A stretch of 28,925 nucleotides of DNA, taken from NCBI GenBank assembly GCA_004124535.1, contig SCKQ01000026.1, positions 1-28,925 on the forward strand. Reading direction: 5' to 3'. The translations under genes were made by a program, and so were the position numbers. The notes beneath the pieces are model-generated. The model ran no database searches and was not told the DNA's origin. It saw only the letters and a program-made list of their open reading frames with translations. Positions 7,082 to 15,869 of this stretch are shown here, piece by piece (the stretch's first letter is position 1; each line of letters begins with the position of its first letter). The stretch comes from Fidelibacterota bacterium. Lineage in GTDB: Bacteria; Marinisomatota; Marinisomatia; Marinisomatales; TCS55.

Positions 7082-9142
7082 ATGGATAATTATTCTACAA
7101 CTCTGGCTTTACTTAATTTGTTTTTACCGCTCTTATCCTTTGTGATTCTCATATTTTTTGGCAAGAAAATTGGCAATTCTGCCCATTGGGTAGCCTTAGC
7201 CCTGATTGGCGGTTCGCTGGGTATCGCCGTGAGTTTTTTCGCCAATGTATTCGTAGATACAGGCCAGCCAATTTTAGAAACATCCGTCCGCTGGTTTAGT
7301 ACCGGAAGTTTCAGCGTAAACCTGGGTTTTCTTATCAATAATGAAGCAGCAATTATGCTTTTGGTAGTGGCTCTTATATCCTTTCTGGTGCATTTTTATT
7401 CGGTGGGCTACATGAAAGGCGATCCTCGGTATTCACGTTATTTTGCATATTTGGGAATATTTACCTTTTCTATGAACGGCATTGTACTGGCTGATAATCT
7501 CATAATGATGTACATATTTTGGGAATTGGTTGGCTTAAGCTCTTATCTTTTAATTGGCTTCTGGTTTGAAAAAAACAGCGCTGCTGATGCCTGCAAAAAA
7601 GCCTTCCTCACCAACAGGGTAGGGGATATCGGCATGTTCATCGGCATCATGATTCTTTTCTTCAGCATCGGTACTTTCCAGATTGATGGATTAATTGAGG
7701 GTGTTCGCAATGGCGCTTTTGCCGGGAATATGAGTCTCTTGACCATTGCAGGGATTTTGGTATTTATGGGTGCAGTAGGTAAATCTGCCCAGTTTCCCCT
7801 GCATATTTGGCTGCCGGATGCCATGGAAGGCCCTACGCCAGTCAGCGCCCTAATCCATGCGGCAACTATGGTAGCAGCCGGGGTGTATATGGTGGTGCGG
7901 ATTTTCCCAATACTGACACCAGGGGCATTAGAAATTATTGCAGTGGTAGGGGGAATTACCGCAATCATGGCGGCTATCATCGCTATCACTCAAAATGACA
8001 TCAAGCGCGTATTGGCATACTCTACGGTGAGCCAGTTGGGATATATGATTATGGCTCTTGGGGTTGGCGCATATCAAGCCGGATTCTTCCATTTAACCAC
8101 TCATGCCATGTTTAAAGCCTGCCTCTTTTTATGCAGTGGCTCTGTAATCCATGCCATGCACCATGCTCTCCATGAACTTAATGACCATGAAACTGATCCT
8201 CAGGATATGAACAATATGGGTGGATTGCGTGATAAAATGCCCATAACCTTCTGGACAATGCTCATTGCTACTCTGGCTATTTCGGGTGTACCCTTCTTCT
8301 CCGGCTTTTTATCTAAGGATGCAATCTTGGCCGGTACTTTATCTTATTACCATTTACACCATGGTTGGACGCTCTTTCTGCCCATTGCCGGATTTGGCGC
8401 CGCAGTCATTACGGCTTTTTATATGTTCCGCTTAATCTTCCTCACCTTTTTTGGCAAGCCTGCCAATGATAAAGTTTATGCCCATATCCATGAATCACCT
8501 TTCCAGATGACCTTTCCCCTCATTCTGCTGGCAGGATTGAGTTTCGCTATATTCTTTACGGTGCCGTTTTCTGTTAATCCTCTGGATAACCACGGCTGGT
8601 TTACTGAGGCAGTCCCCATGATAGAAAATGTGGCTGGATTGGATATGCATGCGGTTGAGGAGGGAATTCATCATGCCCATTATACAGCCATGGGAATTTC
8701 TTTGACCGTAGCAACTATTGGTATTCTGCTGGCTATTCTCTTTTATCTCTTAAGAAAAGTGGATGCGGCTAAAATAGCGGGCATGGCAAATAAATTAAAG
8801 CTCTACAATCTTTCTTTTAACAAATTCTATATTGATGAAATTTACAATATCATTATTTACAAACCCTTCTTGGCACTATCCTGGTTATGCTCAAAACTTG
8901 ATTGGGATGTTTATGATCAGAAATTTATAGATGGCTGGGGCTGGCTCACTATCAAACTTTCGGATAAATCCGCCGAGGTAGATTATAACTGGCTGGATCA
9001 AAAAGTGGTGGACGGACTTGGGAAAATTACTCAATATTTTGGTAAGACTTTGAAATCAACTCAAAATGGTGTGGTGCAGAACTACCTCCTTGGCGGAATG
9101 TTGGGAGCTTTGCTACTCATTATTTTAATTCAACAATTTTAA
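7082..9142 (+). CDS. nuoL: NADH-quinone oxidoreductase subunit L, with duplicated lateral-helix segment (operon 1)
   Basis: A 686-aa distal antiporter-like proton pump. Key residues are visible: TM5 E148 (FWELVGLSSYLLIGFW), TM7 K234 (GAVGKSAQFPLHIWLPDAM), PTPVSALIHAATM at 251-263, and TM12 region K412 (FLSKDAIL). The first ~555 residues form the antiporter core. After it comes NKFYIDEIYN and the long lateral helix that ties L, M and N together, ending in a last transmembrane helix at about 668-685. The lateral helix holds two copies of a motif D-Q-K-[FV]-[IV]-D-G-x-G-x2-T, at 612-623 and 639-650, spaced exactly 27 residues. Most NuoL proteins have one such block, so the helix should be about 27 residues longer than normal. 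Histidine-rich MHHALHELNDHE at 359-370 is a common NuoL loop. Confidence 0.95.
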   Translation: MDNYSTTLALLNLFLPLLSFVILIFFGKKIGNSAHWVALALIGGSLGIAVSFFANVFVDTGQPILETSVRWFSTGSFSVNLGFLINNEAAIMLLVVALISFLVHFYSVGYMKGDPRYSRYFAYLGIFTFSMNGIVLADNLIMMYIFWELVGLSSYLLIGFWFEKNSAADACKKAFLTNRVGDIGMFIGIMILFFSIGTFQIDGLIEGVRNGAFAGNMSLLTIAGILVFMGAVGKSAQFPLHIWLPDAMEGPTPVSALIHAATMVAAGVYMVVRIFPILTPGALEIIAVVGGITAIMAAIIAITQNDIKRVLAYSTVSQLGYMIMALGVGAYQAGFFHLTTHAMFKACLFLCSGSVIHAMHHALHELNDHETDPQDMNNMGGLRDKMPITFWTMLIATLAISGVPFFSGFLSKDAILAGTLSYYHLHHGWTLFLPIAGFGAAVITAFYMFRLIFLTFFGKPANDKVYAHIHESPFQMTFPLILLAGLSFAIFFTVPFSVNPLDNHGWFTEAVPMIENVAGLDMHAVEEGIHHAHYTAMGISLTVATIGILLAILFYLLRKVDAAKIAGMANKLKLYNLSFNKFYIDEIYNIIIYKPFLALSWLCSKLDWDVYDQKFIDGWGWLTIKLSDKSAEVDYNWLDQKVVDGLGKITQYFGKTLKSTQNGVVQNYLLGGMLGALLLIILIQQF
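8897..9055 (+). repeat. 27-residue tandem duplication in the NuoL1 lateral helix
   Basis: Residues 606-632 and 633-658 of NuoL1 align at an offset of 27. Identical pairs include D607/D634, D612/D639, Q613/Q640, K614/K641, D617/D644, G618/G645, G620/G647 and T623/T650, with conservative pairs between them. The DNA copies have diverged, so this is an old, selected duplication. Confidence 0.8.
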
Positions 9143-9154
9143 TTAGAGGATAAT

Positions 9155-10726
9155 ATGGAATCGTCAATACTCACCTTGTTGATATTTGTACCCGTAGCCG
9201 GAGCAGTTTTAATGCTGCCTTTTGCTATGTTGTACGGAAAAGAAAATGCCCATTATTATAAATGGATTGCTGCAATTACAACCGGTATTCAGCTGGTCCT
9301 GGCCGGTATATTATATCTTAATTTTGATCCCGCCCTAAGCGTTACTGAATCACCATTTACCGTACAATTGAATTGGATTACACATTTTAACATCCAGTAT
9401 TATTTAGGCGTGGATGGTTTAAGCATACCCATGGTTTTATTAACAGCTCTCTTGTCTTTTATCTGCATCATTTCCAGCTGGAAAATTGATAAACAGCCAT
9501 TAGGTTACTTTTCTCTTTTTCTCCTATTGGATGCTGGAATGATGGGTGTGTTTTTATCTCTGGATTTCTTCCTCTTTTACATATTCTGGGAAGTCATGCT
9601 GCTGCCCATGTATTTTCTCATCGGTATTTGGGGCGGACCACAGCGAATGTATGCTGCCATTAAGTTCTTCCTCTATACCTTATTTGGATCCGTATTTATG
9701 CTTCTAGCATTGCTGGCATTGTATTATTACTCCGATCCGCATACATTCAGTCTTATTACACTTATTCATACAGTAGGCAGTATTGATGCCACTATCTGGG
9801 GTTTAAGCGTTAAATATCTCATTTGGATGTCCCTGTTTATTGGGTTTGCCATAAAAGTTCCCATTGTTCCCTTTCATACCTGGCTGCCCCTTGCGCATGT
9901 GGAGGCGCCCACAGCCATTTCAGTCATCCTTGCGGGTGTATTGTTGAAAATGGGTACCTATGGACTCCTGCGAATCAGTTACCCCTTGCTGCCGGGTGAG
10001 GTGGTAAACTTTGCCTATATTCTGGCAGTGCTGGGAGTAATTAACATAATCTGGGGCGCTACCAATGCCATTGCCCAAATTGACATGAAGAAGATGGTTG
10101 CCTATTCCTCTGTGAGTCATATGGGCTACGTGCTATTGGGAATGGCTGCTGCCATCAGTGACAGCCCTGCCGGTGCCCAAGCTGGAATGAATGGCGCTCT
10201 CATGCAGATGTTTAACCATGGAACCATTACGGCAATGTTGTTTTTGCTGGTTGGCATGTTATATGATAGAGCTCATCATCGTTGGATAGTATTCCCCAAT
10301 GATTATGAAAAGCCGGAATTAGCCGGCCAGCAGGGATTTGGCGGATTAGGTGCTAAGGTTCCGGTTTATACAGCTTTTGTGGCCTTTGCATTTTTTGCTG
10401 GACTTGGGCTGCCAGCCCTTTCAGGCTTTATCAGTGAAGCCATGTGTTTTATCGGCGGTTTCAGTGTTTTCCGCACCTTAACCATTATTGGTACTTTAGG
10501 GATTCTGCTGAATGCTATTTACTTTTTACGAGCCTATCAGAGAATCTTCCTGGGACCACTTAATGAAACCTATAAAGATTTAACGGATATCAGCCACCGG
10601 GAGCTGTTTACCTTAATTCCATTGGCAGTACTCATTTTATTCTTAGGGGTCTATCCAGCGCCATTATTGGATATGATCAGCCCGGCAATGGATGGAATCA
10701 TTAAAATCGTACAATCCGTAATTTAA
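9155..10726 (+). CDS. nuoM: NADH-quinone oxidoreductase subunit M (operon 1)
   Basis: A 523-aa antiporter-like pump of the membrane arm. Essential residues: TM5 E146 (FWEVMLLPMYFLIGIWGG), TM7 K234 (FAIKVPIVPFHTWLP), TM8 K265 (GVLLKMGTYGLLRI), and the TM12 acidic residue E428 (GFISEAM) that marks NuoM rather than L or N. The 12-base gap after nuoL1 contains an AGAGGA Shine-Dalgarno. A loop of about 25 residues between 374 and 398 is longer than in NuoM of operon 2. Confidence 0.95.
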   Translation: MESSILTLLIFVPVAGAVLMLPFAMLYGKENAHYYKWIAAITTGIQLVLAGILYLNFDPALSVTESPFTVQLNWITHFNIQYYLGVDGLSIPMVLLTALLSFICIISSWKIDKQPLGYFSLFLLLDAGMMGVFLSLDFFLFYIFWEVMLLPMYFLIGIWGGPQRMYAAIKFFLYTLFGSVFMLLALLALYYYSDPHTFSLITLIHTVGSIDATIWGLSVKYLIWMSLFIGFAIKVPIVPFHTWLPLAHVEAPTAISVILAGVLLKMGTYGLLRISYPLLPGEVVNFAYILAVLGVINIIWGATNAIAQIDMKKMVAYSSVSHMGYVLLGMAAAISDSPAGAQAGMNGALMQMFNHGTITAMLFLLVGMLYDRAHHRWIVFPNDYEKPELAGQQGFGGLGAKVPVYTAFVAFAFFAGLGLPALSGFISEAMCFIGGFSVFRTLTIIGTLGILLNAIYFLRAYQRIFLGPLNETYKDLTDISHRELFTLIPLAVLILFLGVYPAPLLDMISPAMDGIIKIVQSVI

Positions 10727-10737
10727 CGGAGACGGAA

Positions 10738-12204
10738 ATGTCGAACCTCAGCAGTCTAACATATTATATTCCCGAACTGATTATTATTTCAGCTATTTTG
10801 CTGGTGATCGTATTGGATGTAATTCCTGCTTGTAAGAAATATACCTTCTCTCTATCCCTTGGCGCTATACTATTGGCAAGTGTTTTCCTCTGGCAGAGTT
10901 ATGGTGAATCTCATGGTTTGTTTATGGGGATGATCAGTATTGACCCTTTTTCTCATTTTTTTAAAATGATATTTTTGCTTAGTACTTTTTCCATTATTCT
11001 CATATCCCGTTATGAAAAACAGTTAGACAAAAATTATTCAGCTGAATATAATGCCCTGCTGTTAATCGTTCTGCTGGGCATGTTTCTCATGTCATCCTCA
11101 ATCAACCTGATAATGATTTATCTCTCGATTGAGTTGGTGAGTATTCCATCGTATATACTGGCAGGAATGCTGAAGAATGATAAAGAATCCAATGAAGCAT
11201 CACTGAAATATGTAATTTTCGGCTCCTTTGCTTCCGGCTTAATGTTGTTTGGACTGAGCATCCTTTACGGTATCACCGGCTCAACCGATATTGGAGTAAT
11301 TACCGCCGCACTGCAAGCCATTGAATACCCTTTAAGCATTTACTTCCCACTTATATTATTACTGGTGGGATTTGGGTATAAAATCTCCATGGTGCCCTTC
11401 CATTTTTGGACGCCGGATGTGTATGAAGGCGCACCCACGCCCATTACCGCCTTTTTATCTGTAGCGCCAAAGGCTGCGGGGTTTGCTATTTTGATAAGGG
11501 TATTCTATACCATGTTCACCATTGATGGCAGCGTAACCGCCACCTTGCCCCTTACCAATATAAATTGGCCAGCACTCATTGCAGTAGCCTCAGCCATAAC
11601 CATGACCCTGGGCAACCTGCTGGCAGTTCAGCAGGAAGATGTAAAGAGATTGCTGGCGTATTCCACTATTTCACATGTAGGCTTTATGTTGATGGCATTT
11701 GCCATAATCAGCCCTGACGCAGTACGCGCTATCATGCTGTACCTTTTTATTTACCTCTTTATGAATCTCGCCGCCTTTTACATGGCTATATTTGCCTCCA
11801 ATAAACTTAATGCCCATCATATTAACGATTGGGATGGGTTAAGCAGGAAAAACCCGGTTCTATGTGCCTTCATGGCGCTCACACTAATTTCCCTTACCGG
11901 TTTGCCGCCAACGGCCGGGTTTGTAGGAAAATTTTATATCTTTGCTGAGTTATTTAAACATCAACAATTCTACTGGCTGGCTGTGGTTGCCATTTTAAAT
12001 TCAGTGGTCTCGCTGTACTATTATTTTAAAATTGTCAAAAGTATGTACCTAGTCGATGTAGAAGGTGAGGTAAATAAAATTGAAGCTCACCCGGTTGTAA
12101 ATTGGTCTATTATTTTATTTTCTTCCCAAAACCTCCTATTTTTTCTTTATTGGGAACCCCTCATCGGTTTTATTGAAAAATCTATAAATCTCTGGAAAGG
12201 ATAA
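10738..12204 (+). CDS. nuoN: NADH-quinone oxidoreductase subunit N (operon 1)
   Basis: A 488-aa antiporter-like pump next to NuoK. Key residues: TM5 E132 (YLSIELVSIPSYILAG), TM7 K215 (GFGYKISMVPFHFWTPDVYEGAP), K245 (SVAPKAAGFA), and a lysine late in the core (GFVGKFYIF). GGAGACGG precedes the ATG. It is the last nuo gene of operon 1, but the thioesterase gene starts only 7 bases downstream, so transcription probably continues. Confidence 0.95.
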   Translation: MSNLSSLTYYIPELIIISAILLVIVLDVIPACKKYTFSLSLGAILLASVFLWQSYGESHGLFMGMISIDPFSHFFKMIFLLSTFSIILISRYEKQLDKNYSAEYNALLLIVLLGMFLMSSSINLIMIYLSIELVSIPSYILAGMLKNDKESNEASLKYVIFGSFASGLMLFGLSILYGITGSTDIGVITAALQAIEYPLSIYFPLILLLVGFGYKISMVPFHFWTPDVYEGAPTPITAFLSVAPKAAGFAILIRVFYTMFTIDGSVTATLPLTNINWPALIAVASAITMTLGNLLAVQQEDVKRLLAYSTISHVGFMLMAFAIISPDAVRAIMLYLFIYLFMNLAAFYMAIFASNKLNAHHINDWDGLSRKNPVLCAFMALTLISLTGLPPTAGFVGKFYIFAELFKHQQFYWLAVVAILNSVVSLYYYFKIVKSMYLVDVEGEVNKIEAHPVVNWSIILFSSQNLLFFLYWEPLIGFIEKSINLWKG

Positions 12205-12211
12205 TCTCTGA

Positions 12212-12688
12212 ATGGAAACAAAAGCTCTCAAGGATACCCAAGTCATTATGCATGAGTTGGTTCTCCCTAATGATACCAATTTATTAGGTAATGTACTGGG
12301 TGGCAGGGTTATGCATCTTATGGATATGTGTGCCGCCATGTCTGCCTACAAACATGCCCGTACCGCAGTTGTCACCGCCAGTGTAGATCAATTGGATTTT
12401 CTGGCCCCGGTAAAAATGGGTGATATCATGATATTAAAATCCTCGGTGAATTATACCGGTAAATCTTCTATGGAAGTGGGGGTGCGGATTGAATCTGAAA
12501 ATCCCAAAACCGGTGCTATCTACCACACTTCTTCTGCCTACCTGACCTTTGTTTCCTTAAATGACAATGGCAAACCCCAGGGAGTTCCAATGGTAACTCC
12601 TGAAACAGATGTGGAAAAACAGCGCTTTGAGGAAGGTAGGGTACGCCATGAAGAGCGTAAACGGAGATTGAGAAAAGATAATAAATGA
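12212..12688 (+). CDS. Acyl-CoA thioesterase, hotdog fold (YciA/YkhA-type)
   Basis: A 158-aa single hotdog domain. The catalytic signature is present: N27 and the Gly-Gly turn in LLGNVLGGRVMHLMD, with D38, followed by the HARTAVVTASVDQLDF strand and the VKMGD motif at 67-71. Enzymes of this family hydrolyse acyl-CoA to free fatty acid and CoA in the cytoplasm; the chain-length preference cannot be told from sequence. The C-terminal ~30 residues are charged (EKQRFEEGRVRHEERKRR) and probably helical. A strong GGAAAGGA lies in the end of nuoN1, 10 bases before the ATG. The gene sits between two nuo operons on the same strand with 7 and 22 bases on either side, so it is probably cotranscribed with operon 1, operon 2 or both. 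No link to complex I is known to me. Confidence 0.9.
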   Translation: METKALKDTQVIMHELVLPNDTNLLGNVLGGRVMHLMDMCAAMSAYKHARTAVVTASVDQLDFLAPVKMGDIMILKSSVNYTGKSSMEVGVRIESENPKTGAIYHTSSAYLTFVSLNDNGKPQGVPMVTPETDVEKQRFEEGRVRHEERKRRLRKDNK

Positions 12689-12710
12689 GTTTTAAGAGTA
12701 AAATTATAAT

Positions 12711-13076
12711 ATGATTGAAAATTATTTCCCTATACTGGTGGTGTTCATTCTAGCTTTTGGATTTGTGTTTATATCTCTGCTTGCCTCCCATTATTTTGGC
12801 CCCAGAGTGAAAAATATTGTCAAAGATATGCCCTATGAATCCGGTGTTGATTTAGTGGGAAAAACAAGAGTCCGCATATCCATTAAATATTTTCTGATTG
12901 CGCTGATATTTATAATCTTCGATATTGAGATAGTATTTCTTTTCCCCTGGGCGGTTGTTTACCGTGATTTCCTGCCATTTGGAAAATTTATTTTTATTGA
13001 AATGGTTGTATTTCTTGCTATCCTCACATTTGGCTACGTTTATGTCTGGAAAAAGGGAGCGCTTGATTGGGATTAA
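12711..13076 (+). CDS. nuoA: NADH-quinone oxidoreductase subunit A (operon 2)
   Basis: A 121-aa, three-helix subunit. Signatures: MPYESGVD at 40-47, then RISIKYFLIALIFIIFDIEI and [12 protein letters not shown]. The usual loop cysteine (YECG) is serine 44 here, whereas the copy in operon 1 keeps it. It lies 22 bases after the thioesterase gene and is separated from nuoB2 by 105 bases, the only large gap before nuoK2 in this otherwise overlapping operon. Confidence 0.94.
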   Translation: MIENYFPILVVFILAFGFVFISLLASHYFGPRVKNIVKDMPYESGVDLVGKTRVRISIKYFLIALIFIIFDIEIVFLFPWAVVYRDFLPFGKFIFIEMVVFLAILTFGYVYVWKKGALDWD

Positions 13077-13181
13077 CCTACCTAAATTTAAGCTTATTCT
13101 TATAAGGCAGATTAAGACATTTGAATAACATGTGTATGGACACACATTAAACTGTACAGACACAAATAACGGAGACAAGAT
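13077..13181 (+). promoter_or_regulatory. nuoA2-nuoB2 intergenic region with small palindromes
   Basis: 105 bases without a gene inside operon 2. It contains ATGTGT-atggac-ACACAT (13130-13147), an 8-base perfect palindrome CTGTACAG (13152-13159), and a good Shine-Dalgarno GGAGA (13171-13175) before the nuoB2 ATG. An internal promoter, operator or RNA processing site is possible; no clear promoter hexamers were seen. Confidence 0.3.
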
Positions 13182-13673
13182 ATGCAGCCGGATGATATTA
13201 AATCAAACATTTTAACCACCACACTGGAAAGCGCTGTCAATTGGGGCAGAAAACATTCCCTTTGGCCTATGCCTTTTGGTACTGCCTGCTGTGGGATAGA
13301 ATTCATGGCGGTATTAGCTGCTCGTACAGATATAGCCAGGTTTGGCGCCGAAGCTATTCGTTTTTCACCGCGGCAGTCCGATTTACTGATTGTTGCTGGT
13401 AGAATTTCAATAAAAATGATGCCGGTCCTGATTCGAATTTATGAACAGATGCCCGAACCAAAATGGGTTATTGCTATGGGCGCTTGCGCATCAACTGGCG
13501 GTGTATTTGATACCTATAGTGTCATTCAGGGTGTAGACAAATTTATACCAGTCGATGTTTATGTCCCCGGCTGTCCTCCACGTCCCGAAGGAGTAGTAGA
13601 GGGTTTAATTAAACTGCAGAAATTAGTGGAAACAGAAAAATTTTCTGATTATTCGACTACTCGGGGGAAATAA
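13182..13673 (+). CDS. nuoB: NADH-quinone oxidoreductase subunit B, N2 cluster carrier (operon 2)
   Basis: A 163-aa protein with all N2 ligands: C36-C37 (GTACCGIEF), C102 (MGACASTGG) and C131 ([10 protein letters not shown]). [12 protein letters not shown] follows the Fe-S tandem cysteines. GGAGA upstream supports the ATG. The GACASTGG form is the common one in 14-subunit NADH-oxidising enzymes, which matches the E, F and G genes downstream. nuoC2 starts immediately after the stop. Confidence 0.97.
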   Translation: MQPDDIKSNILTTTLESAVNWGRKHSLWPMPFGTACCGIEFMAVLAARTDIARFGAEAIRFSPRQSDLLIVAGRISIKMMPVLIRIYEQMPEPKWVIAMGACASTGGVFDTYSVIQGVDKFIPVDVYVPGCPPRPEGVVEGLIKLQKLVETEKFSDYSTTRGK

Positions 13674-14186
13674 ATGCTCCTTCCAAAAATTATTACCAAG
13701 GTCCATGATAAGTTCCCGAGTGCCACCCTTGATACCACCCAGTTTGCAGGGGAAGATATCATTCATATTCAAGGGTCCTATAACTTAGATGTTTTAAAAT
13801 TGTTCAGGGACAATGGATTTAACTTCCTGGCTGATATTACCGCTATAGATAATTTAACGCTGGGCGGTTTTGAGCGCTTTGCTGTTGTTTACCACCTGCT
13901 GTCACACGAAACTGCAGAAAGAGTAACCATAAAAGCATACGTGCCTGAAGATCAACCCGAATTACCATCCGCAGAATCTCTATGGAAAACTGCCGATTGG
14001 CAGGAAAGAGAAATATATGACCTTTTTGGGATATCATTTAAAGGCCATCCCAATCTGATCCGCATCATGAACCCGGACGATTATCAAGGCCATCCATTAC
14101 GAAAAGATTATCCGCGTTTGGGAAGGAAAGAAAGAGATGATTTTCCGGTGGTTAAACGTGGAATAAATAAAGAGGCTGCACAATAA
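13674..14186 (+). CDS. nuoC: NADH-quinone oxidoreductase subunit C (operon 2)
   Basis: A 170-aa '30-kDa' subunit with the complete signature DWQEREIYDLFGISFKGHPN, RIMNPDDYQGHPLRKDYP. The ATG at 13674 directly follows the nuoB2 TAA, with a G-rich GGGGGAAA upstream. The stop overlaps the nuoD2 ATG (TAATG). It is not fused to NuoD. Confidence 0.95.
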   Translation: MLLPKIITKVHDKFPSATLDTTQFAGEDIIHIQGSYNLDVLKLFRDNGFNFLADITAIDNLTLGGFERFAVVYHLLSHETAERVTIKAYVPEDQPELPSAESLWKTADWQEREIYDLFGISFKGHPNLIRIMNPDDYQGHPLRKDYPRLGRKERDDFPVVKRGINKEAAQ

Positions 14187-15388
14187 TGGTGCAGGGAGCA
14201 GATCAGCCAATGGATACCGAGCGGATGGTTCTCAACTTTGGCCCCCAGCATCCATCTACTCACGGTACTCTGCGTATTATTATGGAACTGGAAGGGGAAA
14301 CTGTTATCAAGGGCACCCCCGAAATTGGTTATCTCCATTCCGGATTTGAAAAACTGGGCGAATACCTTGATTATAACCAATACATAACTATTACAGACCG
14401 CATGAATTATCTGTCCCCGCTCTGTAACAATGTAGCTTATGCCTTGACAGCAGAAAAACTCATGGGGCTTGAAGTTTCTAAACGTACAGAATATATTCGT
14501 GTACTAATGTGCGAACTGAGCAGAATTGCTGATCATATTTTGAATGTGGGAATGCTGGCAGTGGACTTGGGAGCCCTGACTGCTTTTCTGTACGGATTTC
14601 GGCTCAGGGAAGATATTTATGACCTGTTTGAGATAGCAACAGGTACGCGGCTTACAACCAGCTATACTTTGGTTGGAGGTTTAATGCGGGATATTCCGGA
14701 CAAATTTGATGAAGCCGTTATCAAAGTTCTTGATAATGTGGATGTGGTTGCCCGGGATATTGAGACCCTTTTAAATAAAAATCGTATCTGGCAGGATCGG
14801 ACCAAGGATATCGGAATAATATCAAAAGAAGATGCCATATCTTACGGACTCTCGGGACCCATGGCACGGGCATCGGGTATTGATTGGGATATTCGTGTGC
14901 AAGAGCCATATTCCAGGTATGAGGAATTCGATTTTGATGTGGCCATTGCATTAAATGGAGATGTATTTGACAGATATTTGGTTAGAATGGAGGAAATGCG
15001 TCAATCTGTGAAAATCTGCCGCCAAGCTTTGGATAAAATGCCTGCAGGCGATGTTATGGTTGATCCGGATTTAGGTTTTAGTCTTCCCCCAAAAGATGAG
15101 GTTTATAATTCAATAGAAGGATTGATATATCATTTTGAGATTACTATGCGTAATAGAGGAATGACACCACCAATTGGAGAGGCCTATGTAGCTACAGAAT
15201 CTCCCAATGGAGAGCTTGGTTTTTACATTGTTTCCGATGGAGGCAGGGTGCCCTACAGGGTCCGCACACGTCCGCCGTCACTGATGAATTATTCAATTTT
15301 TCCCAAACTGATTGAGGGACATATGCTGTCCGATGCACCGGCAATTATAGGGAGCACGAACGTTATCGCAGGAGAATTGGACCGCTGA
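14186..15388 (+). CDS. nuoD: NADH-quinone oxidoreductase subunit D (operon 2)
   Basis: A 400-aa quinone-site subunit. Signatures: NFGPQHPSTHGTLR near the N-terminus (quinone-pocket His), IGYLHSGFEKLGEYLDYNQ, DRMNYLSPL with the pocket tyrosine, and the LDR C-terminal end typical of complex I. No hydrogenase nickel-cysteine motifs. It is about 20 residues longer than its operon 1 partner, mostly from an insertion around DVMVDPDLGFSLPPKDEVYN (290-310), a loop also present in other 14-subunit enzymes. Confidence 0.96.
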   Translation: MVQGADQPMDTERMVLNFGPQHPSTHGTLRIIMELEGETVIKGTPEIGYLHSGFEKLGEYLDYNQYITITDRMNYLSPLCNNVAYALTAEKLMGLEVSKRTEYIRVLMCELSRIADHILNVGMLAVDLGALTAFLYGFRLREDIYDLFEIATGTRLTTSYTLVGGLMRDIPDKFDEAVIKVLDNVDVVARDIETLLNKNRIWQDRTKDIGIISKEDAISYGLSGPMARASGIDWDIRVQEPYSRYEEFDFDVAIALNGDVFDRYLVRMEEMRQSVKICRQALDKMPAGDVMVDPDLGFSLPPKDEVYNSIEGLIYHFEITMRNRGMTPPIGEAYVATESPNGELGFYIVSDGGRVPYRVRTRPPSLMNYSIFPKLIEGHMLSDAPAIIGSTNVIAGELDR

Positions 15389-15431
15389 ACTCCAAGAGTA
15401 TGAAAAGTTTATTTTTGCCAATCAGGATAAA

Positions 15432-15869
15432 GTGGATAGAATATTTTCCCAATATCCGGATAAGAAATCAGCCACATTATCTCTACTGCATTTAGCGCAG
15501 GCGCATGAAGGATATATTTCTGGGAGCGTCATTGATACCATTGCTGACTTGGTAGAATGTCACCCTGCAATTGTCATGGATTGTGTTTCCTTTTATAGTA
15601 TGTTCTTTACTAAACCTCAAGGCCGCCATAAAATTCAAGTTTGCCAAACACTTTCCTGCAGCGTTAATGGAGCTGATGCGTTAGTTGATCATGTAACCAA
15701 TAAATTTAGTATCAAACCCGGTGAAACGACCGATGATAAACGGTTTACACTCATGAAAGTAGAATGTCTTGGCTCCTGCGGCACAGCGCCGGTAGTACAG
15801 ATCAATAACGATTATCATGAGGGGTTAACCAATGAAAGGTTTAATGAATTGCTGGAGTCTCTGCCATGA
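15432..15869 (+). CDS. nuoE: NADH-quinone oxidoreductase subunit E, 2Fe-2S protein (operon 2)
   Basis: A 145-aa thioredoxin-like ferredoxin subunit carrying cluster N1a. Ligands: C71 and C76 (CQTLSC), C112 and C116 (ECLGSC). The N-terminal YPDKKSATLSLLHLAQ helix is typical. The start is a GTG at 15432 with AGGA at 15424-15427, four bases upstream. The frame stays open upstream to a TAG at 15348 and codes there for a plausible NuoE-like helix (ELQEYEKFIFANQDK), but that stretch has no ATG, GTG or TTG; only an ATT at 15411 could extend it. Together with NuoF it makes the NADH-oxidising head. The stop overlaps nuoF2 by ATGA. Confidence 0.93.
   Translation: MDRIFSQYPDKKSATLSLLHLAQAHEGYISGSVIDTIADLVECHPAIVMDCVSFYSMFFTKPQGRHKIQVCQTLSCSVNGADALVDHVTNKFSIKPGETTDDKRFTLMKVECLGSCGTAPVVQINNDYHEGLTNERFNELLESLP

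Noticed and set aside
7543..7989. Minus-strand open frame of 148 aa inside nuoL1
   Set aside because: Antisense shadow of a well-supported NuoL; composition is Ile/Met/Pro-rich, with no domain.
15400..15431. ATG at 15400 as the start of nuoE2
   Set aside because: It is in a different frame and its product does not resemble NuoE.
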